Positions 27,984 through 36,788 are shown, counted from the stretch's first letter. The stretch is DNA of 64,000 bases from Curtobacterium flaccumfaciens UCD-AKU (GCF_000349565.1 NZ_KB714628.1:321079-385078); one strand, 5' to 3'. The notes: generated from the letters alone by a model not told the origin. Translations and numbers: made by a program.

Positions 27984-27991
27984 CCGTCCCC

Positions 27992-28960
27992 ATGGACATC
28001 ATCGGAACGATCCTCTGGCCGCTCAAATGGGTGGTCTCGGCCATCCTCGTCGGCTTCCACTGGATCTTCGAGAGCATCGGGATGGACCCGAGCGCGGGCA
28101 TCACGTGGGTGCTCTCGATCATCTTCCTGACGTTCGTCGTCCGCGCCGCGTTGATCCCGATCTTCGTCCGGCAGATCAAGTCGCAGCGTCGCATGCTCGA
28201 GGTCGCGCCGCAGCTGAAGAAGATCCAGGACAAGTACAAGGGCAAGAAGGACCAGTTCTCGCGCGAGGCCATGAGCCGCGAGACGATGGCGCTCTACAAG
28301 GAGACCGGGACCAACCCGCTCAGCTCCTGCCTGCCGCTGCTCCTGCAGATGCCGATCTTCTTCTCGCTGTACTCCGTGCTGCACGAAGCGCAGATCAACA
28401 AGACCGGCATCGGCCTGCTGACGAACGACCTCGCGGCCTCGTTCGGCAACGCGGCGCTGTTCGGCGCTCCGCTGCACGAGACGTTCACGAACGCCTCCGG
28501 CTGGGAGGTCCGCGCGATCGCCGGCTTCATGATCGTCGTCATGACCGCGTCGCAGTTCATCACGCAGCTGCAGCTCGTCGCCAAGAACATGTCGCCGGAG
28601 ACCAAGGAGTCTCCGATGTACCGCCAGCAGAAGATGATGCTGTACATCCTCCCGCTGGTCTTCGTGATCTCGGGCCTCAGCTTCCCCCTCGGCGTCATGT
28701 TCTACTGGCTCGCCTCGAACCTCTGGACGATGGCGCAGCAGTACTTCGTCATCCGCAGCATGCCGACCCCGGGTTCCGAAGCTGCTCTGGCTCGTGAAGC
28801 CCGCCTGGCCAAGAAGGCCCAGCGTCGCGGGACCGCCACTCCGGTCCTCGCCGAGGCCGGCGCCGGCGTCGGCGCGACGGAGATCGAGCCCGTGCGCGTC
28901 ACCACCCAGCGTCAGCAGCCGGTCGGCAAGCAGCGCCAGAAGAAGAACGGGAAGAAGTAA
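27992..28960 (+). CDS. yidC: YidC membrane protein insertase
   Basis: A 322-residue protein from ATG 27992, of the short actinobacterial/Gram-positive YidC type without a large outer domain. Five transmembrane helices include WVLSIIFLTFVVRAALIPIF with the conserved groove Arg and Ile-Pro, a coiled cytoplasmic loop (KKIQDKYKGKKDQFSREAM), and LQMPIFFSLYSVL. The tail is basic and ends in KKNGKK, fitting ribosome contact. It inserts membrane proteins alone or with SecYEG. The jag-like gene begins directly at its stop. Confidence 0.96.
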   Translation: MDIIGTILWPLKWVVSAILVGFHWIFESIGMDPSAGITWVLSIIFLTFVVRAALIPIFVRQIKSQRRMLEVAPQLKKIQDKYKGKKDQFSREAMSRETMALYKETGTNPLSSCLPLLLQMPIFFSLYSVLHEAQINKTGIGLLTNDLAASFGNAALFGAPLHETFTNASGWEVRAIAGFMIVVMTASQFITQLQLVAKNMSPETKESPMYRQQKMMLYILPLVFVISGLSFPLGVMFYWLASNLWTMAQQYFVIRSMPTPGSEAALAREARLAKKAQRRGTATPVLAEAGAGVGATEIEPVRVTTQRQQPVGKQRQKKNGKK

Positions 28961-29461
28961 GTGACCGAGCAGGACACCGCGGCCGCCGTCGAGACGACGG
29001 ACACCGAGACCGAAGACGTCCGCGACGAAGCGGACATCGCAGCGGACTACATCGAGGAACTCCTCGACATCTGTGATCTCGATGGCGACATCGAGATCGA
29101 GGAACGCGGCGGTCGCGTGTACCTGTCGGTCACCGACGACGGAGAGGCACTTCGTGTCCTCTCGAAGCCCGACACGGTGACCGCACTGCAGGAACTCACT
29201 CGCATCGCGGTGCAGGCGGAGACCGGCGAGTTCAGCCGACTCATCCTCGACGTCGGTGGCTCGCGCGACGCCCGTGCCGAGGAACTTCAGCGTCTCGTCG
29301 ACACCGCGGTCGAGCGGATCGAAGCCGGTTCGTCGACGGCAGCACTCCCCCCGATGTCGTCGTACGAGCGCAAGCTCGTCCACGACCTGGTCGCTGAGAA
29401 GGGCTTCCACTCGGAGTCCGAGGGTGAGGGTCGGGACCGCCACACGGTCGTCACCCGATGA
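28961..29461 (+). CDS. jag: Jag/KhpB-like R3H and KH domain RNA-binding protein
   Basis: A 166-residue protein starting at GTG 28961. The N-terminal 30 residues are acidic. A KH-type domain covers about 28-100 (with a degenerate GxxG), and the R3H domain at about 100-166 contains SSYERKLVHDLVAEKGFHSES and ends RHTVVTR, including the Arg-x3-His pair. It lacks the Jag_N module of the firmicute protein. Homologues bind small RNAs and affect division. It is tightly packed between yidC and rsmG, overlapping rsmG by four bases. Confidence 0.9.
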   Translation: MTEQDTAAAVETTDTETEDVRDEADIAADYIEELLDICDLDGDIEIEERGGRVYLSVTDDGEALRVLSKPDTVTALQELTRIAVQAETGEFSRLILDVGGSRDARAEELQRLVDTAVERIEAGSSTAALPPMSSYERKLVHDLVAEKGFHSESEGEGRDRHTVVTR

Positions 29462-30117
29462 CGGACGAGCCAGTGGCACCCACGGCCGCACCGGTGCTCG
29501 AAACCGAGCCTGCTGCCGCCGTGACGCTGTTCGGCGACCAGATCGAGGTGGCGCGGTCGTTCACGGACGAGCTGGCGCGACGAGGTGAGGAGCTGGGCCT
29601 GATCGGCCCGCTCGAGCTCCCCCGGCTGTGGACTCGACACATCCTCAATTCTGCGTTGCTGGCACCCCTCCTGGAGGCGCGTGGCCGGGTTGCGGACGTC
29701 GGTTCCGGCGCAGGACTGCCGGGCCTCGTGCTCGCCATCGCCCGCCCCGACGTCGAGTTCGTGCTCATCGAGCCGATGGAGCGCCGGACGGATTGGCTCC
29801 GCGGTGAGGCCGACCGCCTCGGCCTGCAGAACGTGACGGTGCTCCGTGGCCGTGCAGAGGACGTCGCTGACGAAGTGGTCGTTGACCAGGTCACCGCTCG
29901 GGCCGTCAGCGCGCTCTCGAAGCTGATCCCCCTGACCGTGCCCTTGGTTCGGTCCGGTGGCCAGCTCATCCTGATGAAGGGTGCGCGTGTCGACGAGGAG
30001 ATCGAGAAGGCCCGCAAGGTGATCCTCCGGAAGCGCCTCTCCGACGTCGAGGTGCTCGAGCTCGGAGACGGTGTGGTCGACGAGACCACTCGCGTCTTCC
30101 GGGCTACAGTTGACTGA
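29458..30117 (+). CDS. rsmG: 16S rRNA (guanine-N7) methyltransferase RsmG (GidB)
   Basis: A 219-residue class I methyltransferase. The SAM-binding motif VADVGSGAGLPGLVLAI, motif VLIEPMERRTDWL and TARAVSALSKLIPL identify RsmG, which methylates G527 of 16S rRNA; loss gives low-level streptomycin resistance in other bacteria. Its start overlaps the jag stop and it is followed after 81 bases by parA, with a parS site in that spacer. Confidence 0.95.
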   Translation: MTDEPVAPTAAPVLETEPAAAVTLFGDQIEVARSFTDELARRGEELGLIGPLELPRLWTRHILNSALLAPLLEARGRVADVGSGAGLPGLVLAIARPDVEFVLIEPMERRTDWLRGEADRLGLQNVTVLRGRAEDVADEVVVDQVTARAVSALSKLIPLTVPLVRSGGQLILMKGARVDEEIEKARKVILRKRLSDVEVLELGDGVVDETTRVFRATVD

Positions 30118-30159
30118 CGCTGCGGCTCGGGCCGGGTCATCCGGCCGCCAGTGGCTCCG

Positions 30160-30175
30160 CGTTCCACGTGAAACA
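30160..30175. promoter_or_regulatory. parS: parS site 1 (rsmG-parA spacer)
   Basis: GTTCCACGTGAAAC at 30161-30174 matches the ParB-binding consensus TGTTNCACGTGNAACA, with an asymmetric inner pair (TTCC versus GAAA). It lies 24 bases before the parA start, where ParB could also affect parAB transcription. Confidence 0.85.
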
Positions 30176-30198
30176 TCGAACCGGGGAAGAGGCACTCG

Positions 30199-31092
30199 TT
30201 GAGTTCATCGACCGACTACGACGCGTCGACACCGCTCGCTCGCGAGATCGCCGACCTCAACCGTCGCCGCCGCGCGATTGCGACGCAGCAGTTCCCGCTG
30301 CCTGCTGAGACGCGGATCATCACGGTCTCGAACCAGAAGGGTGGCGTCGGCAAGACGACATCGACGGTCAACCTCGCAGCGGGACTCGCCCACGGTGGCG
30401 CTCGAGTGCTCGTGATCGACCTCGACCCGCAGGGCAATGCGTCGACCGCACTCGGCGTCGATCACCAGGCCGAGGTCGCGAGCATCTACGACGTCATCGT
30501 CGATGAGGCACCGATGGCCGACACTGTCCAGGCCTCCCCCGAGTCGGACACGCTCTGGTGTGTGCCGGCAACGATCCACCTCGCCGGTGCAGAGATCGAG
30601 CTCGTCTCCCTCGTTGCACGTGAGCAGCGCCTGCGGACCGCGCTCGACATGTACCTGCAATCGCTCGACGAGCCGTACCACTACGTCTTCATCGACTGCC
30701 CGCCGTCGCTCGGTCTGCTGACGATCAACGCGTTCGTCGCGGCACAAGAGGTCCTGATCCCGATCCAGTGCGAGTACTACGCGCTCGAAGGGCTGAGCCA
30801 GCTCCTGCGGAACATCGAGCTGATCGAGCGCCACCTCAATCCGAACCTCCGGGTGTCCACGATCCTCCTCACGATGTACGACAGCCGCACGAACTTGGCG
30901 AACCAGGTGGCGAACGACGTCCGGGAGCACTTCGGTGACCAGGTACTCAAGGCGATGATCCCCCGCTCCGTCCGAGTGAGCGAGGCACCCAGCTACGGGC
31001 AGAGCGTCGTCGCGTACGACGTGAACTCCACCGGGTCGCTGTCCTACCTGGAAGCGGCCGCCGAGATCGCAGCACGAGGAGCAAAGCACTGA
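30199..31092 (+). CDS. parA: ParA chromosome partitioning ATPase
   Basis: A 297-residue protein from TTG 30199, with GGAAGAGG upstream. The deviant Walker A KGGVGKTTSTVNLA, motif DLDPQGNASTAL and DCPPSLGLLTINA define a Soj/ParA ATPase. It forms DNA-bound gradients that move ParB-parS origin complexes apart. It shares one base with the parB start. The N-terminal 35 residues before the Walker A form the extension usual in chromosomal Soj. Confidence 0.95.
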   Translation: MSSSTDYDASTPLAREIADLNRRRRAIATQQFPLPAETRIITVSNQKGGVGKTTSTVNLAAGLAHGGARVLVIDLDPQGNASTALGVDHQAEVASIYDVIVDEAPMADTVQASPESDTLWCVPATIHLAGAEIELVSLVAREQRLRTALDMYLQSLDEPYHYVFIDCPPSLGLLTINAFVAAQEVLIPIQCEYYALEGLSQLLRNIELIERHLNPNLRVSTILLTMYDSRTNLANQVANDVREHFGDQVLKAMIPRSVRVSEAPSYGQSVVAYDVNSTGSLSYLEAAAEIAARGAKH

Positions 31093-32060
31093 TGGCACCG
31101 AAGCGAACCGGGCTCGGCCGAGGCATCGGCGCCCTGATCCCCACAGCGACGGACCAGCAGGACCGTCCCGTGGATGTGTTCTTCCCGACCGGCGGCTCCC
31201 CCGCCTCCGCGCCGACGGCGGACGATCTCGTGGCAGTGCCGGGCGCCCGTCTGGCGAACCTCAACCCGCTCGACGTGATCCCCAACGCGCAGCAGCCGCG
31301 GAAGGAGTTCCGCGAAGAGGAGCTCCAGGAGCTCGTCCACTCCATCCGCGAGATCGGCGTGCTACAGCCCATCGTCGTGCGTCCCATCGCCGGCGCGACG
31401 GGGACGGACCCGCAGTACGAGCTCATCATGGGTGAGCGTCGTCTGCGGGCCACCAAAGAACTCGGGCTGAGCACGATCCCTGCGATCGTGAAGGACACCC
31501 CTGACGACGCGATGCTCCGGGATGCACTGCTCGAGAACCTCCACCGGGCACAGCTCAACCCCCTCGAAGAAGCGTCTGCCTACCAGCAGCTCCTCGCGGA
31601 CTTCGGCATCACGCAGGAGCAGCTCGGTCAGCGCATCGGACGGTCTCGACCGCAGATCACCAACACCATTCGGCTCCTGCGCCTCCCCTCCCCCGTCCAG
31701 CGCAGAGTCGCCGCAGGTGTCCTCTCTGCCGGGCACGCCCGTGCCATCCTCGCTGCGCCGGACGCAGAGGCGATGGAGTACCTGGCAGAGAAGATCGTCA
31801 ACGAAGACCTCTCGGTCCGGGCGGCTGAGGCGATCGCGCAGCAACTCGCCTCGAAGACCCCGCAGACGAAGCCGAAGTCCGAGCCGTCGAAACGTCAGGC
31901 GCACTTCGACGACCTCGCAGAGCGGCTCGGTGACCGGTTGAACACCCGGGTGAAGATCGCGGTCGGCGCCCGGAAGAGCTCGGTCACCATCGACTTCGCG
32001 AACGGTGACGATCTCAACCGGATCCTCGCCGAGCTGGGCGTGCGGGACCTCGAGAGCTGA
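31092..32060 (+). CDS. parB: ParB centromere-binding CTPase
   Basis: A 322-residue protein. It has the N-terminal ParA-interaction segment (KRTGLGRGIGALIP), the CTP-binding motifs QPRKEF and GERRLRATKEL, ENLHRAQLNPLEEA, a helix-turn-helix (ITQEQLGQRIGRSRPQITNT) and a C-terminal dimerisation domain. It loads at parS, spreads as a CTP-dependent clamp and recruits SMC. The three nearby parS sites fit this role. An Ala/Thr/Asp linker separates its first two regions. Confidence 0.96.
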   Translation: MAPKRTGLGRGIGALIPTATDQQDRPVDVFFPTGGSPASAPTADDLVAVPGARLANLNPLDVIPNAQQPRKEFREEELQELVHSIREIGVLQPIVVRPIAGATGTDPQYELIMGERRLRATKELGLSTIPAIVKDTPDDAMLRDALLENLHRAQLNPLEEASAYQQLLADFGITQEQLGQRIGRSRPQITNTIRLLRLPSPVQRRVAAGVLSAGHARAILAAPDAEAMEYLAEKIVNEDLSVRAAEAIAQQLASKTPQTKPKSEPSKRQAHFDDLAERLGDRLNTRVKIAVGARKSSVTIDFANGDDLNRILAELGVRDLES

Positions 32061-32224
32061 AGCAGGCCTCACGCGGCGCTGTGGGGCGCTGTGAGCCTCT
32101 GGGACGCCAGAGCCGGGGTCCACGGACGCGCTACTCCTGCCGCGCGCTCTGGCGGCAACGCAGCGCTCCGCACGATGCTGCGCCTTCGGTGGACGCGATC
32201 GGCCTCAGCTGAGATGGTGGCGTC

Positions 32225-32713
32225 GTGACCACCAGCGGCTCGCCTTTCACGCCGGCGATCCGGGGGACGTTCTTCCGGGCCGTAGATCCGAGGTTCCGAG
32301 AGTTCGCGATCGCGGGATCGCGTTCCGTGGGCCGGTATTCCAGGGCCGATGAGCCGACGTTGTACCTCAGTGCGTCGGTCGGAGGAGTCGAAGCTGCGAT
32401 GGTCGCGCACAGGGACGTCCGTGCGGAGACGTTGGAGATCGTCGCGATCGATGTCGACGCTGCACGAATCGTCGACCTGCGTGATCCAGGCACGCTCGAT
32501 TCGATCGGCATCGACCTGCAGGACGCTGTTGCTCCATGGCAGGACATCGCCGCCGCCGGTGGTACGCCCGGCTCGTGGCAGGTGCGCGACCGCTTGCTCG
32601 AGATCGGCGCCGACGGACTCATCGATCCGTCTCGGAAGAGCCCCGGCCTGTGGCACTTGGTGCTGTTCCGGTGGAACGAGGACGACGCGCCAACCGTTGT
32701 GATCCGTCGATGA
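32225..32713 (+). CDS. RES-domain protein (NAD+-degrading toxin family)
   Basis: A 162-residue protein with GTG start at 32225 (weak ribosome site). It shows the RES pattern: Arg18 in FFRAVD, the GRYSRADEPTLYLS strand-loop, Glu56 in GGVEAAM, and Ser136 in the GLIDPSRKSPGLWHLVLF block. Characterised RES toxins destroy NAD+ by phosphorolysis and are normally paired with an Xre-type antitoxin upstream. No such antitoxin is seen; only a doubtful 45-codon frame (32091-32228) overlaps its start. The gene lies between parB and two parS sites. It may be a domesticated enzyme or an orphan toxin. Confidence 0.75.
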   Translation: MTTSGSPFTPAIRGTFFRAVDPRFREFAIAGSRSVGRYSRADEPTLYLSASVGGVEAAMVAHRDVRAETLEIVAIDVDAARIVDLRDPGTLDSIGIDLQDAVAPWQDIAAAGGTPGSWQVRDRLLEIGADGLIDPSRKSPGLWHLVLFRWNEDDAPTVVIRR

Positions 32714-32736
32714 GATCGGCCGGACGAGCAGTGCGA

Positions 32737-32752
32737 CGTTCCACGTGGAACA
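32737..32752. promoter_or_regulatory. parS: parS site 2
   Basis: A perfect 14-bp palindrome GTTCCACGTGGAAC at 32738-32751, just past the RES gene stop. Confidence 0.9.
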
Positions 32753-32794
32753 TCGAAGTCCGTCAACCACGCCGGCGTGGTCCCGAGCGCGCGG

Positions 32795-32810
32795 TGTTCC
32801 ACGTGGAACA
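32795..32810. promoter_or_regulatory. parS: parS site 3
   Basis: A perfect 16-bp palindrome TGTTCCACGTGGAACA, 57 bases from site 2 and 15 bases before the ddl stop. Between sites 2 and 3 a further perfect palindrome, ACCACGCCGGCGTGGT (32766-32781), may end transcription of the convergent genes. Confidence 0.93.
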
Positions 32811-32824
32811 TCGCGCGACACTGA

Positions 32825-33787
32825 TCAGGCGCGGTCGTCCCGGATGGCCTGCTCGGCGAGCTCGGCGTAGGTCCAACCGAGGTCGAAGCCCGACGCCGAG
32901 AGCGCTTGCGGCAGCAAAGACGTCTCCGTGAGCCCGGGGAGCACGTTGGCCTCGAGGAACCACGGTGTTCCGGCGCCGTCGATGATCAGGTCAACGCGCG
33001 ACAGGTGACGGAGTCCCAAGGCCGTGTGCGCGGCGACTGCTGCTTCTGCCGCTGCCGCCGCGAACTCGTCTGACAGCCGCGCCGGCGTGTAGAAGGTCGT
33101 CTCCCCCGCGTTGTAGCGAGCCTCGAAGCCGTAGATACCGTTGCGGGGCACGATCTCGACGGCGGAGAGGGCGACCGGGCCGTCGCCGGTGTCGATGATC
33201 CCCACGGCCACCTCGGTCCCGCGGATGAGCTGCTCGACCACGACGTCGTCGCAGTACGTGTAGGCAGTGACCATGGCGCGTGGCAGGTCGTTGACGTCGT
33301 CGACGAGGGTCACGCCCTGGGCGCTCCCGCCACGTGCGGGCTTCACGGCAAGTGGCACCGGGTGCTCGGTGGCGATCGACTCGAGGACGCCGACGGCGCC
33401 GAGCTCACGGAAGACGTCGTGCGACAGCGTCACCGAACGAGGGGTCCGCACGCCGGCGCGGGCGACCAGTGCGGACGCCGTGGGCTTGTCCCATGCCAGC
33501 CGAGCCGAGGTCGAACGCGAGCCGACGAACGGGATGTCGACGGCCTCCAGGATGCCCCGCAGGGCCCCGTCTTCACCGGAGGCGCCGTGCAGCGCCGGCC
33601 ACACGACGTCCGGGCGGGACTCCGCGAGGGCGGGCAACAGGAGCGCGTCGGCGTCGCGGAGATCGACCTGCCAGCCGTAGCCGGTCAGTGAGTCGGCGAC
33701 CCGCCGACCGGATCGCAGGGAGACGTCCCGCTCGTGCGAGATGCCTCCGGCGACGACGACGACGTGACGACGGGTGAGCTCGGCCAT
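32825..33787 (-). CDS. ddl: D-alanine--D-alanine ligase
   Basis: A 320-residue ATP-grasp enzyme from ATG 33785-33787. Family motifs include HGASGEDGALRGILEAVDI, the Gly/Ser-rich loop KPARGGSAQGVTLV, VDLIIDGAGTPWFLEANVLPG with the metal ligands, and TETSLLPQAL. It joins two D-alanines for the peptidoglycan stem peptide. It lies downstream of the aminotransferase on the same strand. Placement beside parB is common in related actinobacteria. Residues specifying D-lactate rather than D-alanine are not obviously present. Confidence 0.93.
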   Translation of the reverse strand: MAELTRRHVVVVAGGISHERDVSLRSGRRVADSLTGYGWQVDLRDADALLLPALAESRPDVVWPALHGASGEDGALRGILEAVDIPFVGSRSTSARLAWDKPTASALVARAGVRTPRSVTLSHDVFRELGAVGVLESIATEHPVPLAVKPARGGSAQGVTLVDDVNDLPRAMVTAYTYCDDVVVEQLIRGTEVAVGIIDTGDGPVALSAVEIVPRNGIYGFEARYNAGETTFYTPARLSDEFAAAAAEAAVAAHTALGLRHLSRVDLIIDGAGTPWFLEANVLPGLTETSLLPQALSASGFDLGWTYAELAEQAIRDDRA

Positions 33788-33847
33788 GCGGGGTCCTCCG
33801 GTGTGGAACTGCGGTGCTGTGCGATCAGCGTCGCGCAAAAGTGCTGA

Positions 33848-35152
33848 TCAGGAGATGTTCGGCGGCGGTGCACTGACGGACGATGTCGCTCGCACCACCG
33901 TGTTGGGGCGCGGGGTCGGCCCGAAGGTCTCGATGAGTTCGAGCTCGTCGTTGACGACGTTCGCCAACCGCTTGACGCCGACGCGGATCTGCTCCGGCGT
34001 CGGGTAGCAGAACGACAGGCGGATGTGTCCACCGCCACGTCCGTCGGCGTAGAACGCCGTCCCCGGTGTGTAAGCGACGAGCTCCTTGACGGCACGCGGC
34101 AGCATGCCCTTGGAGTCGAGCGACTCCGGCAGCGTCAGCCAGACGAAGAAACCACCGTTCGGCTTGGTCCAGGACAGGTCGGGCAGGAACTCCCCCAACG
34201 CGGACAGCATGGCGTCACGTCGCTCGGCGTAGATGCCCCGGAAGGTGTCGACCTGACCCTTCCAGTCCGCGGCGTCGAGGTAGGCGTTCACGACGTACTG
34301 GCCGAAGGAGTTCGGCGCGAGGACGGCCGACTCGTTGGCGAGCACGAGCTTCTCGCGGATCGCGTGCGGCGCGAGTGCCCAGCCGACGCGGAACCCGGGC
34401 GCGAGCGTCTTGGAGAAGGAGCCGAGGTACACGACGCCCTCTTCGTCGATCGAGCGGATGGCCTGGGGTGCCGGCTCGTCGAACCAGAGGAGTCCGTAGG
34501 GGTTGTCCTCGAGCACGAGGATGTTGTTCGACCGGCAGATGTCGAGCACCTCGATGCGTCGCTCTCGGCTCATCGTGACGCCGGCCGGGTTGTGGAAGTT
34601 CGGGATCGTGTAGAGGAACTTGATCCGCTTGCCCTGGGTGCGGAGGTTCGCGATCGCCTCACGCAGCGCCTCGGGGACCAACCCGAGCTCGTCGGTCGTC
34701 ACGTGCACCGTCTCGGCCTGGTAGGACCGGAAGACACCGATCGCACCGACGTAGGACGGCGACTCGGCGAGCACGACGTCGCCCGGATCGATGAACAGCC
34801 GCGTGACGAGGTCGAGCGCGTGCTGCGAGCCCGTGGTGACCACGACGTCCTCGGCGCTGGCCCGGATGCCCTCGAGGCTCATGACGTCCACGATGTGCTC
34901 GCGGAGGGAACGCAGGCCCTGTCCCCCGCCGTACTGGAGCGCCATGGCGGCGTGCTCGTTCATGACACGGTCGAGAGAGCCCGTGACGAGCTCCCTGGGG
35001 AGCGCGGAGACGAACGGCATGCCGCCGGCCAGCGAGACGACTTCGGGGCGCGAGGCGACGGCGAACAGGGCTCGGACCTCGGAGGCGCTCAACCCGGCGG
35101 TGCGCTGGGCGTAGGAGTCGTACCAGGGGTCGAGGCTGTTGCCGTTCGTCAT
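33848..35152 (-). CDS. PLP-dependent aminotransferase class I/II (2-aminoadipate type)
   Basis: A 434-residue fold-type I enzyme. The PLP-binding Lys lies in GSFSKTLAPGFRVGW, the Asp/Tyr region is VLEDNPYGLLWF, TTGSQHALDLV forms the phosphate-binding turn, and Arg near HIRLSFCYP contacts the substrate carboxylate. The closest characterised relatives by pattern are LysN-type 2-aminoadipate and MocR-related transaminases without the regulator domain. The true amino donor cannot be read from sequence. It follows the trxA block on the minus strand and precedes ddl by 60 bases. Confidence 0.88.
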   Translation of the reverse strand: MTNGNSLDPWYDSYAQRTAGLSASEVRALFAVASRPEVVSLAGGMPFVSALPRELVTGSLDRVMNEHAAMALQYGGGQGLRSLREHIVDVMSLEGIRASAEDVVVTTGSQHALDLVTRLFIDPGDVVLAESPSYVGAIGVFRSYQAETVHVTTDELGLVPEALREAIANLRTQGKRIKFLYTIPNFHNPAGVTMSRERRIEVLDICRSNNILVLEDNPYGLLWFDEPAPQAIRSIDEEGVVYLGSFSKTLAPGFRVGWALAPHAIREKLVLANESAVLAPNSFGQYVVNAYLDAADWKGQVDTFRGIYAERRDAMLSALGEFLPDLSWTKPNGGFFVWLTLPESLDSKGMLPRAVKELVAYTPGTAFYADGRGGGHIRLSFCYPTPEQIRVGVKRLANVVNDELELIETFGPTPRPNTVVRATSSVSAPPPNIS

Positions 35153-35254
35153 CGCGTGCTCCGTTCAGTGGGACATTCCCGCCACACTACGACATCGGCC
35201 CGGGGAACCCGGGTTCCGCGACGGGGCCGATCGGCATCCGGTGGCTCCGGACGA

Positions 35255-35290
35255 GAACGGCCCCGCTCTCCGGGGAGAGCGGGGCCGTTC
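35255..35290. terminator. strong intrinsic terminator after trxA
   Basis: A perfect 17-bp stem with a two-base gap lies 12 bases past the trxA stop and before the aminotransferase start. It separates the trxB-trxA unit from the downstream genes. Confidence 0.8.
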
Positions 35291-35302
35291 GTGCGGGGCG
35301 AC

Positions 35303-35629
35303 CTACGCGAGGAACTCGGCGAGGTCGGCCTCGAGCGCGGGCTTCGGCTTGGCGCCGATGACGGTCTTGACGACCTCGCCACCCTTGAAGACCTTCATCG
35401 CCGGGATCGACGTGATCTGGTAGTTCATGGCCGACTGGGGGTTGTCGTCCACGTTGAGCTTCACGATCTCGATCTTGCCGGCGTGCTCTTCGGCGATCTG
35501 GTCGAGGATCGGCGAGACGGCGCGACACGGGCCACACCACTCGGCCCAGAAGTCGACGAGGATCGTCTTGTCGGACTTGAGGACCTCGTCCGAGAAGGTG
35601 GCGTCGGTGACAGCCTTGGCGTTGGACAT
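35303..35629 (-). CDS. trxA: thioredoxin
   Basis: A 108-residue thioredoxin with the active site WAEWCGPCRAVSP, the buried Asp in ILVDFWAEW and the cis-Pro in TSIPAMKVF. It reduces protein disulfides in the cytoplasm and is recharged by TrxB, encoded 66 bases upstream on the same strand. Length and motifs are standard. It is followed by a strong terminator. Confidence 0.97.
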   Translation of the reverse strand: MSNAKAVTDATFSDEVLKSDKTILVDFWAEWCGPCRAVSPILDQIAEEHAGKIEIVKLNVDDNPQSAMNYQITSIPAMKVFKGGEVVKTVIGAKPKPALEADLAEFLA

Positions 35630-35695
35630 GTGTGCTCCTTCGAGAAGTCGTTCAGGGGGTACAACGGCGATGCGGTCGTGGTATTCCGAGACTGC

Positions 35696-36694
35696 TCAGG
35701 CCCGGGAGGCGATGACGTCGACCATGGCGGGTTCGGTCGGACCGACACCCTCGGCCTCGTTCGTCAGTTCGTCGTCGAGCTCGGCGAGGTACTTCTCGGC
35801 GTCGAGCGCGGCGACCGTACCCGAACCGGCGGCCGTGATGGCCTGGCGGTAGGTCGGGTCGATGACGTCACCGGCGGCGAAGACACCCGGCAGGTTGGTC
35901 TTCGACGAGCGGCCCTGGACAGCGATCGTGCCCTCGGGCGCGATGTCGATCTGGCCGTGGATCAGGTGCGTGCGCGGGTCGTTGCCGATCGCGATGAACA
36001 GGCCGTCCAGTGCGAGCTCGGACTCCTCACCCGTCACGGTGTCCGTGAGGGTGACGCCCTCGACCGCGGAGTCACCCGTGATGCCGGTGACCGCCTTGTT
36101 CCACGCGAACTCGATCTTCGGGTCGTTCATCGCGCGGTCCTGCATGATCTTCGACGCACGCAGCGAGTCCTTGCGGTGGATGACCGTCACCTTGTCGGCG
36201 AAGCGGGTGAGGAACGTCGCCTCTTCCATCGCGGAGTCGCCACCGCCGACGACAGCGATGTTCTTCTGGCGGAAGAAGAAGCCGTCGCAGGTCGCGCACC
36301 ACGAGACACCGTGGCCGGACAGGCGCTCTTCGTCGGGGAGACCGAGGTGGCGGTACGCCGAGCCGGTGGCGTAGATGACCGCGAGGGCCTCGTACGTCTC
36401 GCCCGAGCCGACGGTGACCTTCTTGACCTTGCCGGTCAGGTCGACGGAGACGGCGTCGTCGTACAGGACCTCGGCACCGAACTTCTCGGCCTGCTCCTGC
36501 ATCTTGATCATGAGGTCGGGGCCCTGGATCCCCTCGGGGAAGCCGGGGAAGTTCTCGACCTCGGTCGTCTTGGTGAGTTCACCGCCCGTCTCGACACTGG
36601 AGGCGACGATGAGCGGCTTGAGCTCTGCGCGCGCTGCGTAGATGCCGGCGGTGAACCCGGCCGGACCGGAACCGATGATGATGAGCTGGCGCAT
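35696..36694 (-). CDS. trxB: thioredoxin reductase (NADPH)
   Basis: A 332-residue flavoprotein from ATG 36692-36694. FAD-binding IIIGSGPAGFTAGIYAAR, redox-active SWCATCDGFFF, NADPH-binding VVGGGDSAMEEA and the C-terminal FAAGDVIDPTYRQAITAAGSG are all intact. It passes electrons from NADPH to TrxA. It is divergently placed relative to no gene: murJ lies upstream on the same strand, 94 bases away. A longer upstream frame was rejected because the FAD motif normally starts within six residues of the N-terminus. Confidence 0.97.
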   Translation of the reverse strand: MRQLIIIGSGPAGFTAGIYAARAELKPLIVASSVETGGELTKTTEVENFPGFPEGIQGPDLMIKMQEQAEKFGAEVLYDDAVSVDLTGKVKKVTVGSGETYEALAVIYATGSAYRHLGLPDEERLSGHGVSWCATCDGFFFRQKNIAVVGGGDSAMEEATFLTRFADKVTVIHRKDSLRASKIMQDRAMNDPKIEFAWNKAVTGITGDSAVEGVTLTDTVTGEESELALDGLFIAIGNDPRTHLIHGQIDIAPEGTIAVQGRSSKTNLPGVFAAGDVIDPTYRQAITAAGSGTVAALDAEKYLAELDDELTNEAEGVGPTEPAMVDVIASRA

Positions 36695-36788
36695 GCCTGA
36701 TTGCCCTTCCGTTGCGTCTGACCGGGTCAACCCATCGTACCGGCGTGGCATTCCGCACGACCCGTGAGCGTGCGGTGACCGGCTGGGA

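Noticed and set aside
32091-32228. 45-codon frame ahead of the RES gene as an antitoxin
   Set aside because: It overlaps the RES start by four bases, which is suggestive, but it has no Xre/DUF2384 pattern, no clear ribosome site and weak codon bias.
34025-36700. An 891-codon plus-strand open frame
   Set aside because: Antisense shadow of the aminotransferase, trxA and trxB, all of which have clear catalytic motifs on the minus strand.
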